NCBI RefSeq assembly: GCF_913778665.1
Contig: NZ_CAJYVQ010000004.1
Coordinates: forward strand, 310,001-374,000
DNA length: 64,000 nt
Source: an uncultured Stenotrophomonas sp.
GTDB lineage: Bacteria > Pseudomonadota > Gammaproteobacteria > Xanthomonadales > Xanthomonadaceae
Direction of reading: 5' to 3'
Shown here: positions 1 through 9,681 of the stretch, in pieces
Numbering within the stretch: position 1 is the stretch's first letter
Layout of the letters: the number at the start of each line of letters is the position of its first letter
The notes under the pieces: generated by a model
The model's database searches: none
Told to the model about the DNA's origin: nothing
The model's input: only the letters and a program-made list of their open reading frames with translations
Translations under genes and position numbers: made by a program

Positions 1-633
1 CAGTGGCTGCACCTGTCCGGTGTCAGCCCGGCACTGGGACCGGAGGTGGCGGCCGCCACGCTGGCGGCGGCATGCGCGGCCCGCCAGGCCGGTGTCCGCG
101 TCTCCTTCGATGGCAATTTCCGGCCCAGCCTCTGGCAGCGCTGGGGGGGAGATGCCCAGGCCGTGCTGTGCGAACTGTTCGCGCAGGCCGACATCGTGTT
201 CGCCGACTACCGCGACATGGAAGTGGTGCTGGGCACGCGCTTCACGCAGCCGGAGGTCATGGCGCGGATCGACGCAGCTGCAGCAGCCGCGTTCAGCGCC
301 TTTCCGCAGCTGCAGTGGATGGCATGCACGCAGCGGCAGGTGCTGAGCGTGGACCACCATGCGATCGGTGCGTTGTTGCTGGGCCGTGATGGCACCCGTG
401 CGCAGGCCCCGCCGCGTCATCTGCAGGGCATCATCGATCGCATCGGCGGTGGTGACGCCTTCGCGGCCGGCATCCTGCATGGCATGCTGTCTGGCCTTGA
501 TGCCGACGCCAGCGTGCGTTTCGGCCTGGCCGCCGGGGCGTTGAAGCACTCCATTCCCGGCGATTTCAATCCTGTCAGCGAAGCTGGCGTGCTGGCCCTG
601 ATGGGCGAGGAGCGATTTGATGTCCGCCGCTGA
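1..633 (+). CDS. kdgK: 2-dehydro-3-deoxygluconokinase (PfkB family), 5' end missing
   Basis: C-terminal part of a PfkB-family sugar kinase, open from the first base and ending in TGA at 631-633. It should phosphorylate 2-keto-3-deoxygluconate to KDPG. The PfkB signature near the C-terminus is visible as DRIGGGDAFAAG, whose GGGD Asp is the catalytic base. An upstream stretch DGNFRPSLW is typical of KDG kinases. The stop codon overlaps the start of the KDPG aldolase gene, so the two are translationally coupled and form an Entner-Doudoroff pair. The assignment to KDG kinase rather than another PfkB sugar kinase rests on this neighbour plus family resemblance. Confidence 0.88.
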   Translation, partial: QWLHLSGVSPALGPEVAAATLAAACAARQAGVRVSFDGNFRPSLWQRWGGDAQAVLCELFAQADIVFADYRDMEVVLGTRFTQPEVMARIDAAAAAAFSAFPQLQWMACTQRQVLSVDHHAIGALLLGRDGTRAQAPPRHLQGIIDRIGGGDAFAAGILHGMLSGLDADASVRFGLAAGALKHSIPGDFNPVSEAGVLALMGEERFDVRR

Positions 634-1258
634 TCCGCGCCTGCGCGCGCTCTTGAAGCTGGCACCGGTGATCCCGGTGTACACCCCCGAAGATGTGGAT
701 GAAGCGGTCCACGTGGCCGAGGCGCTGTTCCGCGGCGGCCTGCCGGTGATCGAAGTGACCCTGCGCACGCCGCGGGCACTGGATGCGATCACGGCCATGG
801 TTGAAGCGGTGCCCGACGCGGTGATCGGTGCCGGCACCGTGCTCACCCCAGCGCAGATGCAGGCGGCAAAGCTGGCAGGCGCGCGTTTCGCGGTGTCTCC
901 CGGTGCAACGTCGACGCTGTATGCCGCCGCGCGCGATGCCGACCTGCCATACCTGCCCGGTGCCGCGACCGCCTCGGACCTGATCCTGGGCCTGGAACAT
1001 GGCAAGGACACCTTCAAGTTCTTCCCGGCGGTGCAGGCCGGCGGTGCGGCGCTGCTGGCGGCCTGGCACGGCCCGTTCGCCGACGTGCGCTTCTGCCCGA
1101 CCGGTGGCATCAGCGCACAGACCGCGCCGCAGTTCCTTCACCTTCCCAACGTGCTGTGCGTGGGCGGTTCGTGGCTGACCACGGCGCCGCTGCTGCAGAC
1201 CCGCGACTGGGACGCCATCGAACGCCTGGCGCGAGAGGCTGCCGTACTGGCCAGCTGA
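620..1258 (+). CDS. eda: 2-dehydro-3-deoxy-6-phosphogluconate (KDPG) aldolase
   Basis: Class I aldolase that splits KDPG into pyruvate and glyceraldehyde 3-phosphate (cytosol, Entner-Doudoroff pathway). The family blocks are clear: VIEVTLRTP with the active-site Glu, GAGTVLTPAQ, and FKFFPA with the Schiff-base Lys. Its length of 212 residues is normal. ATG at 620 is preceded by AGGAG at 608-612 with 7 nt spacing, so I prefer it to the in-frame TTG at 617. It overlaps the end of kdgK by 14 nt. A 7-bp GC hairpin follows at 1299-1317. Confidence 0.95.
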   Translation: MSAADPRLRALLKLAPVIPVYTPEDVDEAVHVAEALFRGGLPVIEVTLRTPRALDAITAMVEAVPDAVIGAGTVLTPAQMQAAKLAGARFAVSPGATSTLYAAARDADLPYLPGAATASDLILGLEHGKDTFKFFPAVQAGGAALLAAWHGPFADVRFCPTGGISAQTAPQFLHLPNVLCVGGSWLTTAPLLQTRDWDAIERLAREAAVLAS

Positions 1259-1298
1259 ACCGTAGCGTCGATCTTCCATAGTTTGATCGTGATCAAAG

Positions 1299-1317
1299 CG
1301 CCGGCCTCGAGCCGGCG
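1299..1317 (+). terminator. GC-rich hairpin after eda (weak terminator candidate)
   Basis: Perfect 7-bp inverted repeat CGCCGGC / GCCGGCG around a 5-nt loop, 41 nt after the eda stop codon. There is no clear T-run (TCATTCTG follows), so intrinsic termination is uncertain. Confidence 0.4.
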
Positions 1318-1353
1318 TCATTCTGTGGGCAAGCGCACTACGGAGATCCGAGC

Positions 1354-2382
1354 ATGCATTCCACCATGAAGGCCGCCGTCGTACGCGAGTTCGGCAAGCC
1401 ACTGGTCATCGAGGAAGTCGCGGTACCGCGCCCGGGGGCGGGCGAGATACTGGTCAAGATCGAGGCCTGTGGTGTCTGCCACACCGACCTGCACGCCGCC
1501 GAGGGCGACTGGCCGGTGAAACCGAACCCGCCATTCATCCCCGGCCACGAGGGCGTGGGGCACGTCGTGGCCGTGGGAGGCGGGGTAGGGCACGTCAAGG
1601 AAGGCGACAGGGTCGGCATCCCCTGGTTGTACTCGGCGTGTGGCCATTGCGAACACTGCCTGGGCGGCTGGGAAACGCTGTGCGAAACGCAGCGCAACAC
1701 CGGCTACTCGGTCAACGGCGGCTTCGCCGAGTACGCACTGGCCGATGCCAACTATGTCGGCCTGCTTCCGAAGGAAGTGGGCTTCATCGAGATCGCGCCA
1801 GTGCTGTGTGCCGGCGTGACTGTGTACAAGGGATTGAAGGTCACTGATACCAAGCCCGGTGACTGGGTGGCGATCTCCGGCATCGGCGGCCTGGGCCACA
1901 TGGCGGTGCAGTACGCGCGCGCGATGGGCCTGAACGTGGCTGCCGTGGACGTGGACGACAGCAAGCTGGCGCTGGCGCGGCAGCTCGGTGCGCAGGTCAC
2001 CGTCAACGCGCGCACCACCGATCCGGCCGCGTTCCTGAAGAAGGAAATCGGTGGCGCGCACGGCGCCCTGGTTACAGCGGTTTCGCCGAAGGCATTCGAG
2101 CAGGCGCTGGGCATGGTCCGGCGTGGCGGCACCGTGTCGCTCAACGGCCTGCCGCCGGGCAATTTCCCGTTGGACATCTTCGGCATGGTGCTCAATGGCA
2201 TCACCGTGCGCGGCTCGATCGTCGGCACCCGGCTGGACCTGCAGGAGTCGTTGCAGTTCGCCGCCGAGGGCAAGGTCGCGGCCACGGTCAGCACCGACCG
2301 CCTGGAGAACATCAACGAGGTGTTCGCACGCATGCACGCGGGCACCATTGAAGGCCGCGTGGTGCTCGACTTCGCCGCCTGA
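1354..2382 (+). CDS. adhP: Zinc-dependent alcohol dehydrogenase (AdhP type)
   Basis: Medium-chain, NAD-dependent, zinc alcohol dehydrogenase of 342 residues that interconverts short alcohols and aldehydes. The catalytic zinc ligands are visible: Cys42 and His43 in GVCHTDLH, His65-Glu66 in GHEGVGH, and Cys152. The four structural-zinc cysteines are 96, 99, 102 and 110. The Rossmann loop GIGGLG is at 176-181. The start ATG has a GGAG Shine-Dalgarno at 1342-1345. It stands alone between eda and a small membrane protein. The AdhP label follows the length and motif pattern; the true substrate cannot be read from sequence. Confidence 0.9.
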   Translation: MHSTMKAAVVREFGKPLVIEEVAVPRPGAGEILVKIEACGVCHTDLHAAEGDWPVKPNPPFIPGHEGVGHVVAVGGGVGHVKEGDRVGIPWLYSACGHCEHCLGGWETLCETQRNTGYSVNGGFAEYALADANYVGLLPKEVGFIEIAPVLCAGVTVYKGLKVTDTKPGDWVAISGIGGLGHMAVQYARAMGLNVAAVDVDDSKLALARQLGAQVTVNARTTDPAAFLKKEIGGAHGALVTAVSPKAFEQALGMVRRGGTVSLNGLPPGNFPLDIFGMVLNGITVRGSIVGTRLDLQESLQFAAEGKVAATVSTDRLENINEVFARMHAGTIEGRVVLDFAA

Positions 2383-2451
2383 CCGCTTGTGCATGGCCGC
2401 CGTCGCTCCGTCCCCCTCTCCCACGGACGCGGCGGCCATGCCGATCCATCG

Positions 2452-2473
2452 GTAGTGCCGGCCGCAGGCCGGC
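2452..2473. repeat. SMAG (GTAG-headed REP) palindrome
   Basis: GTAG head at 2452-2455 followed by GCCGGCC, loop GCA, GGCCGGC (2457-2473). This matches the SMAG design of a GTAG tetranucleotide plus a short GC stem-loop. It lies between adhP and the next gene. Confidence 0.8.
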
Positions 2474-2510
2474 AAACCCCAGGCACGTCGCGCAGCCGTA
2501 CAATGCGCGC

Positions 2511-2903
2511 ATGCCCGGCCTGCTCAAGACCCTGTTCCTGTCCATCGTCGCCCTGATCGGCGGCGTGCTGTCGCTTGCGCTGGTCAGCAGCGTCGCCAGC
2601 TGGCTGCCGCCGCTGGCGGGCCTGTCGCCGGACAACAACAGCGTGCAGCTGGGGTGGGACCTGGCCTTCAGCGTGCTCGGTGGCGTCGCCGGCATTTCCT
2701 TCGCCACCTACTACGCGCCCTGCTGGCCGCGCTCGCATGGTTTTTCGATCTGGTCGCTGATCGCGCTGGGCTGCGGTTATGCGGTGTGGACCACGGGCGC
2801 GGATTTCCCGCTCTGGTTCGTCATTTCGCTGCTGGCATCACTGCCGTTGCAGCTGCTGATCAGCTGGTGGTTCGGCCGCCGAGCCTCGCGCGACGCAAGG
2901 TAA
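2511..2903 (+). CDS. Small integral membrane protein, function unknown
   Basis: 130 residues with about four hydrophobic segments: roughly 5-32, 47-67, 80-95 and 100-121. The C-terminal tail is basic (GRRASRDAR), as expected for a cytoplasmic tail by the positive-inside rule. I recognise no catalytic motif. It stands alone and is followed 10 nt later by a SMAG dimer that it shares with the convergent ligD gene. Confidence 0.7.
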   Translation: MPGLLKTLFLSIVALIGGVLSLALVSSVASWLPPLAGLSPDNNSVQLGWDLAFSVLGGVAGISFATYYAPCWPRSHGFSIWSLIALGCGYAVWTTGADFPLWFVISLLASLPLQLLISWWFGRRASRDAR

Positions 2904-2913
2904 CGCCGCTCCT

Positions 2914-2982
2914 GTAGCGCCGAGCCCCTGCTCGGCTGCCTGTGTCGATGTGCATGCAAGCCGAGCATGGGCTCGGCGCTAC
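2914..2982. repeat. SMAG dimer between convergent genes
   Basis: Two facing units. GTAGCGCCGAGC starts at 2914, and the mirrored unit ends in GCTCGGCGCTAC at 2982. Each has a GCCGAGC stem. The terminal CTA on the + strand (2979-2981) is, on the minus strand, the TAG stop codon of ligD. Confidence 0.88.
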
Positions 2983-5441
2983 AGGTCCATGCGCGGCAGC
3001 GTCTGCTTCAAGCGCTCGATGCCATGCCACGGGTTTCCCTTCAGCCGCTGCGCCCGCGCCAGTGCCTTGGCCATCGGAAACGCGTCAGCCGCGCTGACGC
3101 GTGCCAGTTCTTCCCAGCGCAGCGGCACTGCCACACCGGCCGAATCGCGCGCGCGTAGCGACCACGAGCACACGCTGGTGGCGCCGCGGGTGTTGCGCAG
3201 CCAGTCGATGAAGATCACGCCATCACGCTTGGCCTTGCTCATCGTCGCCACATAGCGGTCCGGTTGTTCCTGCGCCATTGCCTGGGCAAAGGCCTCGCAG
3301 AACGCCTTGGCCTGTTCCCAATCGGCCTTCGGCTGCAGCGGCACCACCACGTGCAGTCCCTTGCCACCGGACAACCGCACGAAGCTTTCCAGTCCCACCT
3401 GCTGCAGGCGATCACGCACATCGCGAGCGCCCTTTTTTACCTGTGCCCAGCTGACGCCTTCACCAGGATCGAGATCGAACACCAGGCGATCCGGATGCTC
3501 GGGGTCGGCCACGGTGGCTCCCCACGGATGCAGCTCCAGGGTGTTCATCTGTACCAGTTGCAGCAGGCCCTGCGCATCCTCGATGTAGACATAGTCCTCG
3601 CGGCCGCTCTTCTGCTGCAGGGGCACCGCATGTACCGCATGGCCCAGGCCAGGGCCATGGTGCTTCTGGAAGAAGCAGGCCTTGCCCACGCCGTCCGGGC
3701 AGCGCAGCAGTGAGAGCGGACGTCCGGCAATCTCGGGCAGGATCCAGCGTGCCATCTGCCGGTAGTAGTCCGCCACGTCTCCCTTGCTGAGCTTCTGCTT
3801 TGGAAACACCACCCGCTCCGGATGCGTGATCTGGACCTCGCTCGCGCTTTCTGGCTTCGATGCAACCACGTCCAGATCCTCCTTCTGCTTGTCGCTGCGC
3901 AGCCGCTTGAAGCTGGCCTGGCGCAGCAGGCCTTCCTTGCCCCAGCCACGGAAGGCAACTTCGGCCACCACCACCGGTTTGACCCAGCGAACGCTGGCGG
4001 CGCGGAACGGCACGTGGGCCGGCAGTTCCACTACCGGCGCCTTCACCGCCAATGACGCCAGCGCGGTGCTCAGTGCCTTCAAGCCTTCATCATCAAAGCC
4101 GGTGCCCACCCGGCCCACGTAGCGCAGGCCGCCGGGAACAGGCGTGGCCAGCAGCAACGAGCCGAAGCCGACCCGGCTGCCTTTGGGCGCGGTGTGGCCA
4201 ACGATGACGAACTCGTCGCTGTCTTCGTGCTTCACCTTCACCCAACTGTGCGCGCGGGTGTTCACGTAGGGCGCATCGACCTGCTTGCTGACGATGCCTT
4301 CATAGCCGGCGTCGCCGCTGGCGGCAAACACCGCCGGCCCGTGGTCCAGCACGTGATCGCTGAAGGCCAGCGTACCCGGCGACGGACCGATCAGGTCCTT
4401 CAGCAGGGCTTTGCGCTGGACCAGCGGTGTGCGGCTGATGTCCACGCCGGCCACCCCGGGCAGGTCGAACACGATGTAGCGCAGCGGCTGTTTCGAGCTG
4501 CCATCAATGACCCGCTGTAGAGCGGTGAAGTCACTGCGCCCCTGTGCATCCAGCACCACCAGTTCGCCATCCAGTCGTGCGTCGCGCACTGGCAGCGCGC
4601 GCACGGCCTCGGCGACTTCAGGGAAGTCGCGGGTCCAGTCCAGGCCGTTGCGGGAGCGCAGCTTCACCTCGCCCTCGTGCAGGTCGGCCAGCAGCCGATA
4701 GCCATCCCACTTGATCTCATGCAGCCACCCGTCGCCGTCAGGTGCGGCGCCGCGATGATGGGTCAGTTGCGGCTTGAAGCCGCGAGGATAGGGATGGTCA
4801 CGTGCACCCGCCAGTTTCAGCGCGCGCGCATGCCAGCGCGCATCCGCCTTGCGCGGGCCGGACCGTGCGGCCTTTTTCGCCGGCGTTCGCCCCGTGCTGC
4901 GTACCTGCATGGCTCCCTCCGCCAGATCGTCCGCTTCTGCGTCACGTGCCTCGGCGTCGTCGCGCTTGATCAGCAGCCATTGCACCTGCCGCCCCTTCAT
5001 CGCCGTGCGCACCAGCTTCCAGCCCCCGCGGAGCCGCTGCCCGTGCAGGACGAAATCGATCTTGCCCTCGGCCAGCGCCTGCAGCGGGTCGCCCTCGCAG
5101 GCCCAGCTGCCATGGTCAAACACCTGCACGTGTCCGGCGCCGTAGTGGCCTTCAGGAATATCGCCTTCGAACGCGGCGTAGGACAGCGGATGGTCTTCCA
5201 CTTCCACCGCCAGCCGCTTCTCACCCACGCGCAGCGAGGGGCCTTTGGGCACCGCCCAGCTCTTCAGCACACCGTCCATCTCGAGCCGGAAGTCGTAGTG
5301 GCGCGAGCTGGCATGGTGCAGCTGGATGACGAAGGTCGGCCGTCGCTTCGGGTCACCGGGGGCGGGAGTGTCGTCGGGCTCCGGCGTCTGCCCCGCGCCA
5401 CCGCCGAGGCGGCGTTTGCGACGGTACTGGTGCAGCGACAT
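2979..5441 (-). CDS. ligD: Multifunctional ATP-dependent DNA ligase D (NHEJ)
   Basis: 820-residue end-joining enzyme with domain order phosphoesterase, ligase, polymerase/primase, as in Pseudomonas LigD. The phosphoesterase motif residues His42, His48, Asp50, Arg52, His84 and Tyr88 are all present. The ligase nucleotidyl lysine is Lys244 in EIKWDGYR. The polymerase domain fills about residues 540-820 and contains the metal-site motif FDLDPGEG. The gene starts 3 nt after the ku stop codon, so the two form an operon. Its TAG stop lies in the CTAC end of a SMAG repeat. It repairs double-strand breaks with Ku, mainly in non-growing cells. Confidence 0.96.
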   Translation of the reverse strand: MSLHQYRRKRRLGGGAGQTPEPDDTPAPGDPKRRPTFVIQLHHASSRHYDFRLEMDGVLKSWAVPKGPSLRVGEKRLAVEVEDHPLSYAAFEGDIPEGHYGAGHVQVFDHGSWACEGDPLQALAEGKIDFVLHGQRLRGGWKLVRTAMKGRQVQWLLIKRDDAEARDAEADDLAEGAMQVRSTGRTPAKKAARSGPRKADARWHARALKLAGARDHPYPRGFKPQLTHHRGAAPDGDGWLHEIKWDGYRLLADLHEGEVKLRSRNGLDWTRDFPEVAEAVRALPVRDARLDGELVVLDAQGRSDFTALQRVIDGSSKQPLRYIVFDLPGVAGVDISRTPLVQRKALLKDLIGPSPGTLAFSDHVLDHGPAVFAASGDAGYEGIVSKQVDAPYVNTRAHSWVKVKHEDSDEFVIVGHTAPKGSRVGFGSLLLATPVPGGLRYVGRVGTGFDDEGLKALSTALASLAVKAPVVELPAHVPFRAASVRWVKPVVVAEVAFRGWGKEGLLRQASFKRLRSDKQKEDLDVVASKPESASEVQITHPERVVFPKQKLSKGDVADYYRQMARWILPEIAGRPLSLLRCPDGVGKACFFQKHHGPGLGHAVHAVPLQQKSGREDYVYIEDAQGLLQLVQMNTLELHPWGATVADPEHPDRLVFDLDPGEGVSWAQVKKGARDVRDRLQQVGLESFVRLSGGKGLHVVVPLQPKADWEQAKAFCEAFAQAMAQEQPDRYVATMSKAKRDGVIFIDWLRNTRGATSVCSWSLRARDSAGVAVPLRWEELARVSAADAFPMAKALARAQRLKGNPWHGIERLKQTLPRMDL

Positions 5442-5444
5442 GGT

Positions 5445-6350
5445 TCAACCTGCCTTGCGCCGGGTGGTTTTCTTCACGGCCTTTTTGGCGGTCTTCTTCC
5501 CAGCCTTCTTCGCCGGTGCCTTGCGCGCTGCCGCCTTCTTCGCCGGCGTGCGCTTGTTCGCATCCAGGCTCTTCTGCAGCAGCGCCATGAAATCGACCAC
5601 ATTGGTACTGGCGTCCTCGCGCGGTGCCGGCTCATCGTCCACCCGCGTGGTGCCGCCCTTGGACTTGATGCGCTTGTTCAACACCTGCTGCAGGCGCTCG
5701 CGGAACTCATCGTGGTAGTGCGACGGGTCCCACTCACCGGACATCGACTCGATCAACTGTTCGGCCATCGCCGTTTCCTTGCTGGTGATGCGGTAGTCGG
5801 ACAGCTTGCCGGTGGGCAGCTTGTAGTCCTCGGGATCCACCAGTTCCTGCGGATAGCGCAGGATCATCAACACCAGCGCGTCCTCATGCGGCATCACCGC
5901 GCACAGGTATTCGCGCGTGCGCACCACCACCCGCGCGATGCCCACCTTGCCGGTGCTGCGCAGCGTCTCGCGCAGCAGCACGTAGCCCTTTTCGGCCTTC
6001 TTGCCAGGCACCAGCAGATACGGCTTCTCGTAATAGCGCGGGTCGATCTGCGCCGCGTCCACGAACGATTCCACTTCCACCGCCTCGTGGCTTTCCGGTG
6101 CCGCCGAACGAATGTCGCCTTCCTCCAGCACGACATAGCTGCCCTTGTCGTACTCGTAGGCCTTGACGATGTCCTTCCAGGGCACTTCCTCGCCGGTATC
6201 GGCGTTGACCCGTTCGAAGCGGATCGGTTTGCGATCGCGGGAGTCGAGCATGCGGAACTGCAGATCGACTTTGCGCTCACCGGACATCAGTGACACCGGC
6301 ACATTGAGCAGTCCGAACGACAGCGTGCCGGTCCAGATCGGGCGGGCCAT
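5445..6350 (-). CDS. ku: Non-homologous end-joining protein Ku
   Basis: 301-residue bacterial Ku, the homodimeric ring that binds DNA ends and recruits LigD. The N-terminus ARPIWTGTLSFGLLNVPVSL is the classic Ku start. The tail after about residue 262 is a low-complexity Lys/Ala run with repeated KKAA and APAKKA, typical of proteobacterial Ku C-terminal DNA-binding extensions. I start at the ATG before ARPIW (6350); the frame extends 17 codons further but family members begin here. It lies directly upstream of ligD. No promoter is obvious in the 136-bp gap behind it, which holds a SMAG unit. Confidence 0.95.
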   Translation of the reverse strand: MARPIWTGTLSFGLLNVPVSLMSGERKVDLQFRMLDSRDRKPIRFERVNADTGEEVPWKDIVKAYEYDKGSYVVLEEGDIRSAAPESHEAVEVESFVDAAQIDPRYYEKPYLLVPGKKAEKGYVLLRETLRSTGKVGIARVVVRTREYLCAVMPHEDALVLMILRYPQELVDPEDYKLPTGKLSDYRITSKETAMAEQLIESMSGEWDPSHYHDEFRERLQQVLNKRIKSKGGTTRVDDEPAPREDASTNVVDFMALLQKSLDANKRTPAKKAAARKAPAKKAGKKTAKKAVKKTTRRKAG

Positions 6351-6446
6351 GGTCGCACCTTTGATGAGGCAGGGTGCCCAGCGTGGGCCGAAGCGCGTCA
6401 ACCACCTGTGTCGATGCCGTGCAGGTCAGGTCGCGCCCGCCAGGCT

Positions 6447-6470
6447 GTAGCGCCGAGCCCACGCTCGGCT
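6447..6470. repeat. SMAG palindrome, single unit
   Basis: GTAG at 6447-6450, then GCCGAGC and its mirror GCTCGGC around a CCCAC-type loop, ending at 6470. It sits between ku and the next minus-strand gene. Confidence 0.8.
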
Positions 6471-6486
6471 GCTCACCTGCACTTTG

Positions 6487-6885
6487 CTACTGCAGCAGCG
6501 GCCTCACCGCCGCCGCCGGGATGTGGTCCAGCGCGCGCCAGGCATCTTCCACTACCGGACGCGCCTGCGACCAGCCCAGCCTTGACTGTCCGCGCATCTG
6601 TTCCCAATGCTCGGCCAGTTCCTCGCAGGTATCGGCGGCATCGCCTCGCGGCCAGTCGGCGGCGTGGGTGGTCAGCGCAAAGGCATAGACCGGGCACAGA
6701 TCACGCCAGTTGCGGTGGCCTGACCCTCGACGCTCCTCGTAATCGCTGAGCATGTACTGCAGGTAGTCCTGCGCCACCGCCTGCGGGTCCTCATGGCGAC
6801 GCGTGCGGCGTTGCGCGGTGCGCTGGCCAAGCGGATCGAGCAGGGCGTTGAACACGGACGGTGCGGGTCGTTCAAGACGGGGCAT
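6487..6885 (-). CDS. Conserved small soluble protein, function unknown
   Basis: 132 residues, mainly helical and charged, without a signal peptide or membrane segment. Notable stretches are HEDPQAVAQDYLQYML and HWEQMRGQSRLGWSQARPVVEDAW. I do not recognise the family. It lies between ku and a divergent gene, with no operon partner. Confidence 0.6.
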   Translation of the reverse strand: MPRLERPAPSVFNALLDPLGQRTAQRRTRRHEDPQAVAQDYLQYMLSDYEERRGSGHRNWRDLCPVYAFALTTHAADWPRGDAADTCEELAEHWEQMRGQSRLGWSQARPVVEDAWRALDHIPAAAVRPLLQ

Positions 6886-7002
6886 GGCCGGCTCCTGCAG
6901 CGGGGGCGGGTGGGCAGGAATACGCGCGGTGCCGTTACCGGGGGGTGAGCGAGATGTTCATGACGCCAGGTTCGCGGCGGCTTTACCTTGCTGGCGGTGT
7001 AG

Positions 7003-7377
<375 letters not shown>

Positions 7378-7419
7378 CGGTGGCGGCGGACCATGCCCGG
7401 CGAGCGCGGCGGTCCCGCG

Positions 7420-9510
7420 CTAGCGCCACGACCACTGCACACCCACGCTGGCCCGTCGCCCCGGCCCGGGCTCGTAGTAGCGCCCATTGCCATCGTTGAC
7501 GATCACCGAGCCGATATAAGCCTGGTCCAGCAGGTTCTCCAGCCGCGCGAAGGCACGCAGCTCTCCACCGGGCAGGGTCCAGCGGCGCCCAGCTTCCAGA
7601 TGCAGCAGGGCGTAGCCCGGCGCGCGCTCGGTGGCCAGATCGTTGACCACGGTATCGCTGCTGGCCGTGGCCTCCAGCGCCCATTGCCAGTCGTCCGGGC
7701 TCCACTGCAGGCGTGCGAACGCCTGTTGGCGCGGCACGCCCGGCAGGCGGCTGCCTGCGGCGACCGTGTTGTTCGAGGTCAGGTAGGGCGAGCGCACCTG
7801 CGCCTGCAGCCAGGTCCAGGCCAGTTGCAGTTCCAGCTGCTCGGCCAGTGGCTGGCGATACTGCAGTTCCACGCCTTGGCGGCGGGTGCGGCCAATATTT
7901 CGGTAGGTGCTGCGTCCGCCGGTATTGCTGGCAACGGCCAGCTCATCGTCGGTATCTGCACGGAACAGGCTGATATCGAGCTGGGTTCCGTCCTGCGCAT
8001 GCCATTTGCTGCCGACCTCCATGCTGCGGCTGCGGGCAGCGGCCAGATCCAGTGCCAGCCCGGCCTGGCCGTCGGCGCGATAGCCCAGCTCGTTGAAGGT
8101 GGGGGTCTCGAAACCACGTCCCACCGCAGCGTGCAGCCGCCACTGCGGGCTTGCCTCGAAGCTGATCCCGGCCACCGGCGTGGTGGCCTGGTAACGGCGG
8201 CGGCCGCTGTCGTCGGGGTTGCGACCGGTGATGTAGCGGTCGTCCGATTCGAAGCGCACGCTGCTGTGGCGCACGCCCGCCAGCAGTGACCAGCGCGGGC
8301 TCCACTGCCACCACGCCTGGGCGAACTGATCGACGTTCTGCACGGTGTCGATCTGGTCTCTGCGCAGGCGACCACGTACGCCCAGCGTGCTGCCGATGAA
8401 GTTCTCGTAGCCGGTCCGATGCTGGCGCTGGCGGTCGGCGCTGAGCCCGGCCACCACGTCCAGCGGACGCCCGGCCAGATCGCCGTGCCAGCCCCAGCGC
8501 GCGTCCAGGCCGCCGTAGCCGGCGTCCAGATCGATCACGCCGCCGGCATGCAGGGGGTTGGCCTGGGCAGTCGGTGGAATCGGCAGGTACTGGCTCACCG
8601 CGCGCTGGCCGGCGTAGCCCATCAGCTGCCAGCGCTGCGCCGCGTTCTCGCGGGTCCAGCGCAGGCCGGCCTGCTGCTGGCGCACCGATTTGCGTGTGTT
8701 GTACTGGTGCGCCACTGCCGTGGCCTGGCGTGGGTCGGCTGCCACCTGCGCACGGGTCAGGCCCAGCGGGTCCTGCGCATCCGGTGCATCAAGCGCATTG
8801 AGCAGCAGCTCCAGCCGACCACCGCCCAGCTCACCGCCGATGCGCGCGTTGAGCGATTCGCGGCGCGCACGGCTGTGGTCGCGCCAGCCATCGGTACGGA
8901 AGTGGTTGGCGGCGATGTTGTAGTCCAGCCCTTGGCCGGCACCCTTCAATTGCGCGCCGACACTGAGCGTGTTGTCGGCACCGGCATTCACGCGCAACCG
9001 CCAGGGGTCGCCGGCCTGGCCCTGCGCGCTCCATACCTGCAGCACGCCGCCGGAGGAGTTGCCATACAGCGCAGAGAACGGCCCGCGCAGTACCTCGATG
9101 CGCTCGGCACCCAGCAGGCTGGCGTGCGACAGCTGGCCCTGGCCGTCGGGCATGGTGGCCGGTACGCCGTCGATCAGCACCCGCACCCCGCGCACCCCGA
9201 AGGTCGAGCGCGCGCCGAAGCCGCGGATCGACAACTGGGTGTCCTGGGCGAAGTTCTGCCGGTCGCGCGCCAGCAGGCCCGGCACCCCGGCCAGCGCCTC
9301 GGACAGCTGCACCCCGGCCCCGGGCCGGCTGGCATCGATCCAGACCGTGTCCAGGCTGGCGGGCAAGGCGAACGGGTCGATGCCGGGCACGCGTGCGGCC
9401 TGCACCTGCACGGCGGGCAGGGCAGTCGGCGTGGGCTCGGCCAGCGCCGCCCAGGGCGACAACAGCAGGGCAACAAGCGGCAGGCGATGGCGTCGTGCAG
9501 CAGGATTCAT
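7420..9510 (-). CDS. TonB-dependent outer-membrane receptor
   Basis: 696-residue TonB-dependent transporter. A signal peptide of about 24 residues ends after WAALA. A TonB-box-like region and plug domain follow, with plug hallmarks such as QLSIRGFGARSTFGVRGVR and RIEVLRGPFSALYGNSSGG. The rest has the alternating pattern of a 22-strand barrel, ending in SVGVQWSWR with aromatic residues near the C-terminus. It would import a ferric siderophore, heme, vitamin or glycan using the TonB-ExbBD complex encoded at 18.9-21.3 kb. It stands alone and no substrate-processing gene is beside it, so the ligand is unknown. Confidence 0.9.
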   Translation of the reverse strand: MNPAARRHRLPLVALLLSPWAALAEPTPTALPAVQVQAARVPGIDPFALPASLDTVWIDASRPGAGVQLSEALAGVPGLLARDRQNFAQDTQLSIRGFGARSTFGVRGVRVLIDGVPATMPDGQGQLSHASLLGAERIEVLRGPFSALYGNSSGGVLQVWSAQGQAGDPWRLRVNAGADNTLSVGAQLKGAGQGLDYNIAANHFRTDGWRDHSRARRESLNARIGGELGGGRLELLLNALDAPDAQDPLGLTRAQVAADPRQATAVAHQYNTRKSVRQQQAGLRWTRENAAQRWQLMGYAGQRAVSQYLPIPPTAQANPLHAGGVIDLDAGYGGLDARWGWHGDLAGRPLDVVAGLSADRQRQHRTGYENFIGSTLGVRGRLRRDQIDTVQNVDQFAQAWWQWSPRWSLLAGVRHSSVRFESDDRYITGRNPDDSGRRRYQATTPVAGISFEASPQWRLHAAVGRGFETPTFNELGYRADGQAGLALDLAAARSRSMEVGSKWHAQDGTQLDISLFRADTDDELAVASNTGGRSTYRNIGRTRRQGVELQYRQPLAEQLELQLAWTWLQAQVRSPYLTSNNTVAAGSRLPGVPRQQAFARLQWSPDDWQWALEATASSDTVVNDLATERAPGYALLHLEAGRRWTLPGGELRAFARLENLLDQAYIGSVIVNDGNGRYYEPGPGRRASVGVQWSWR

Positions 9511-9681
9511 GATTCAGGTTGATGGATCGGGCGGCAACGCACGCCATGGTACGGGGCCGCGGATGACGATGGCGGCGGCCAGCCCCGGCAGGCTTTGTTA
9601 CGATGGGCTGTTTCCGGCCGAAAAGCCGCAAGCCGCGTGGCGCAATTCCTCCCCCTTTCCGTCTACCGAACGAGTACCGCC

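Noticed and set aside
703..720. CCACGTGG cores outside the origin area (for example near 703, 17943 and 48690)
   Set aside because: They lack the flanking GTT...AAC bases of parS and lie in coding sequence; chance CACGTG matches.
4677..6293. 538-codon open frame on the plus strand opposite ligD/ku
   Set aside because: Spans two well-supported minus-strand genes and has no protein-like features.
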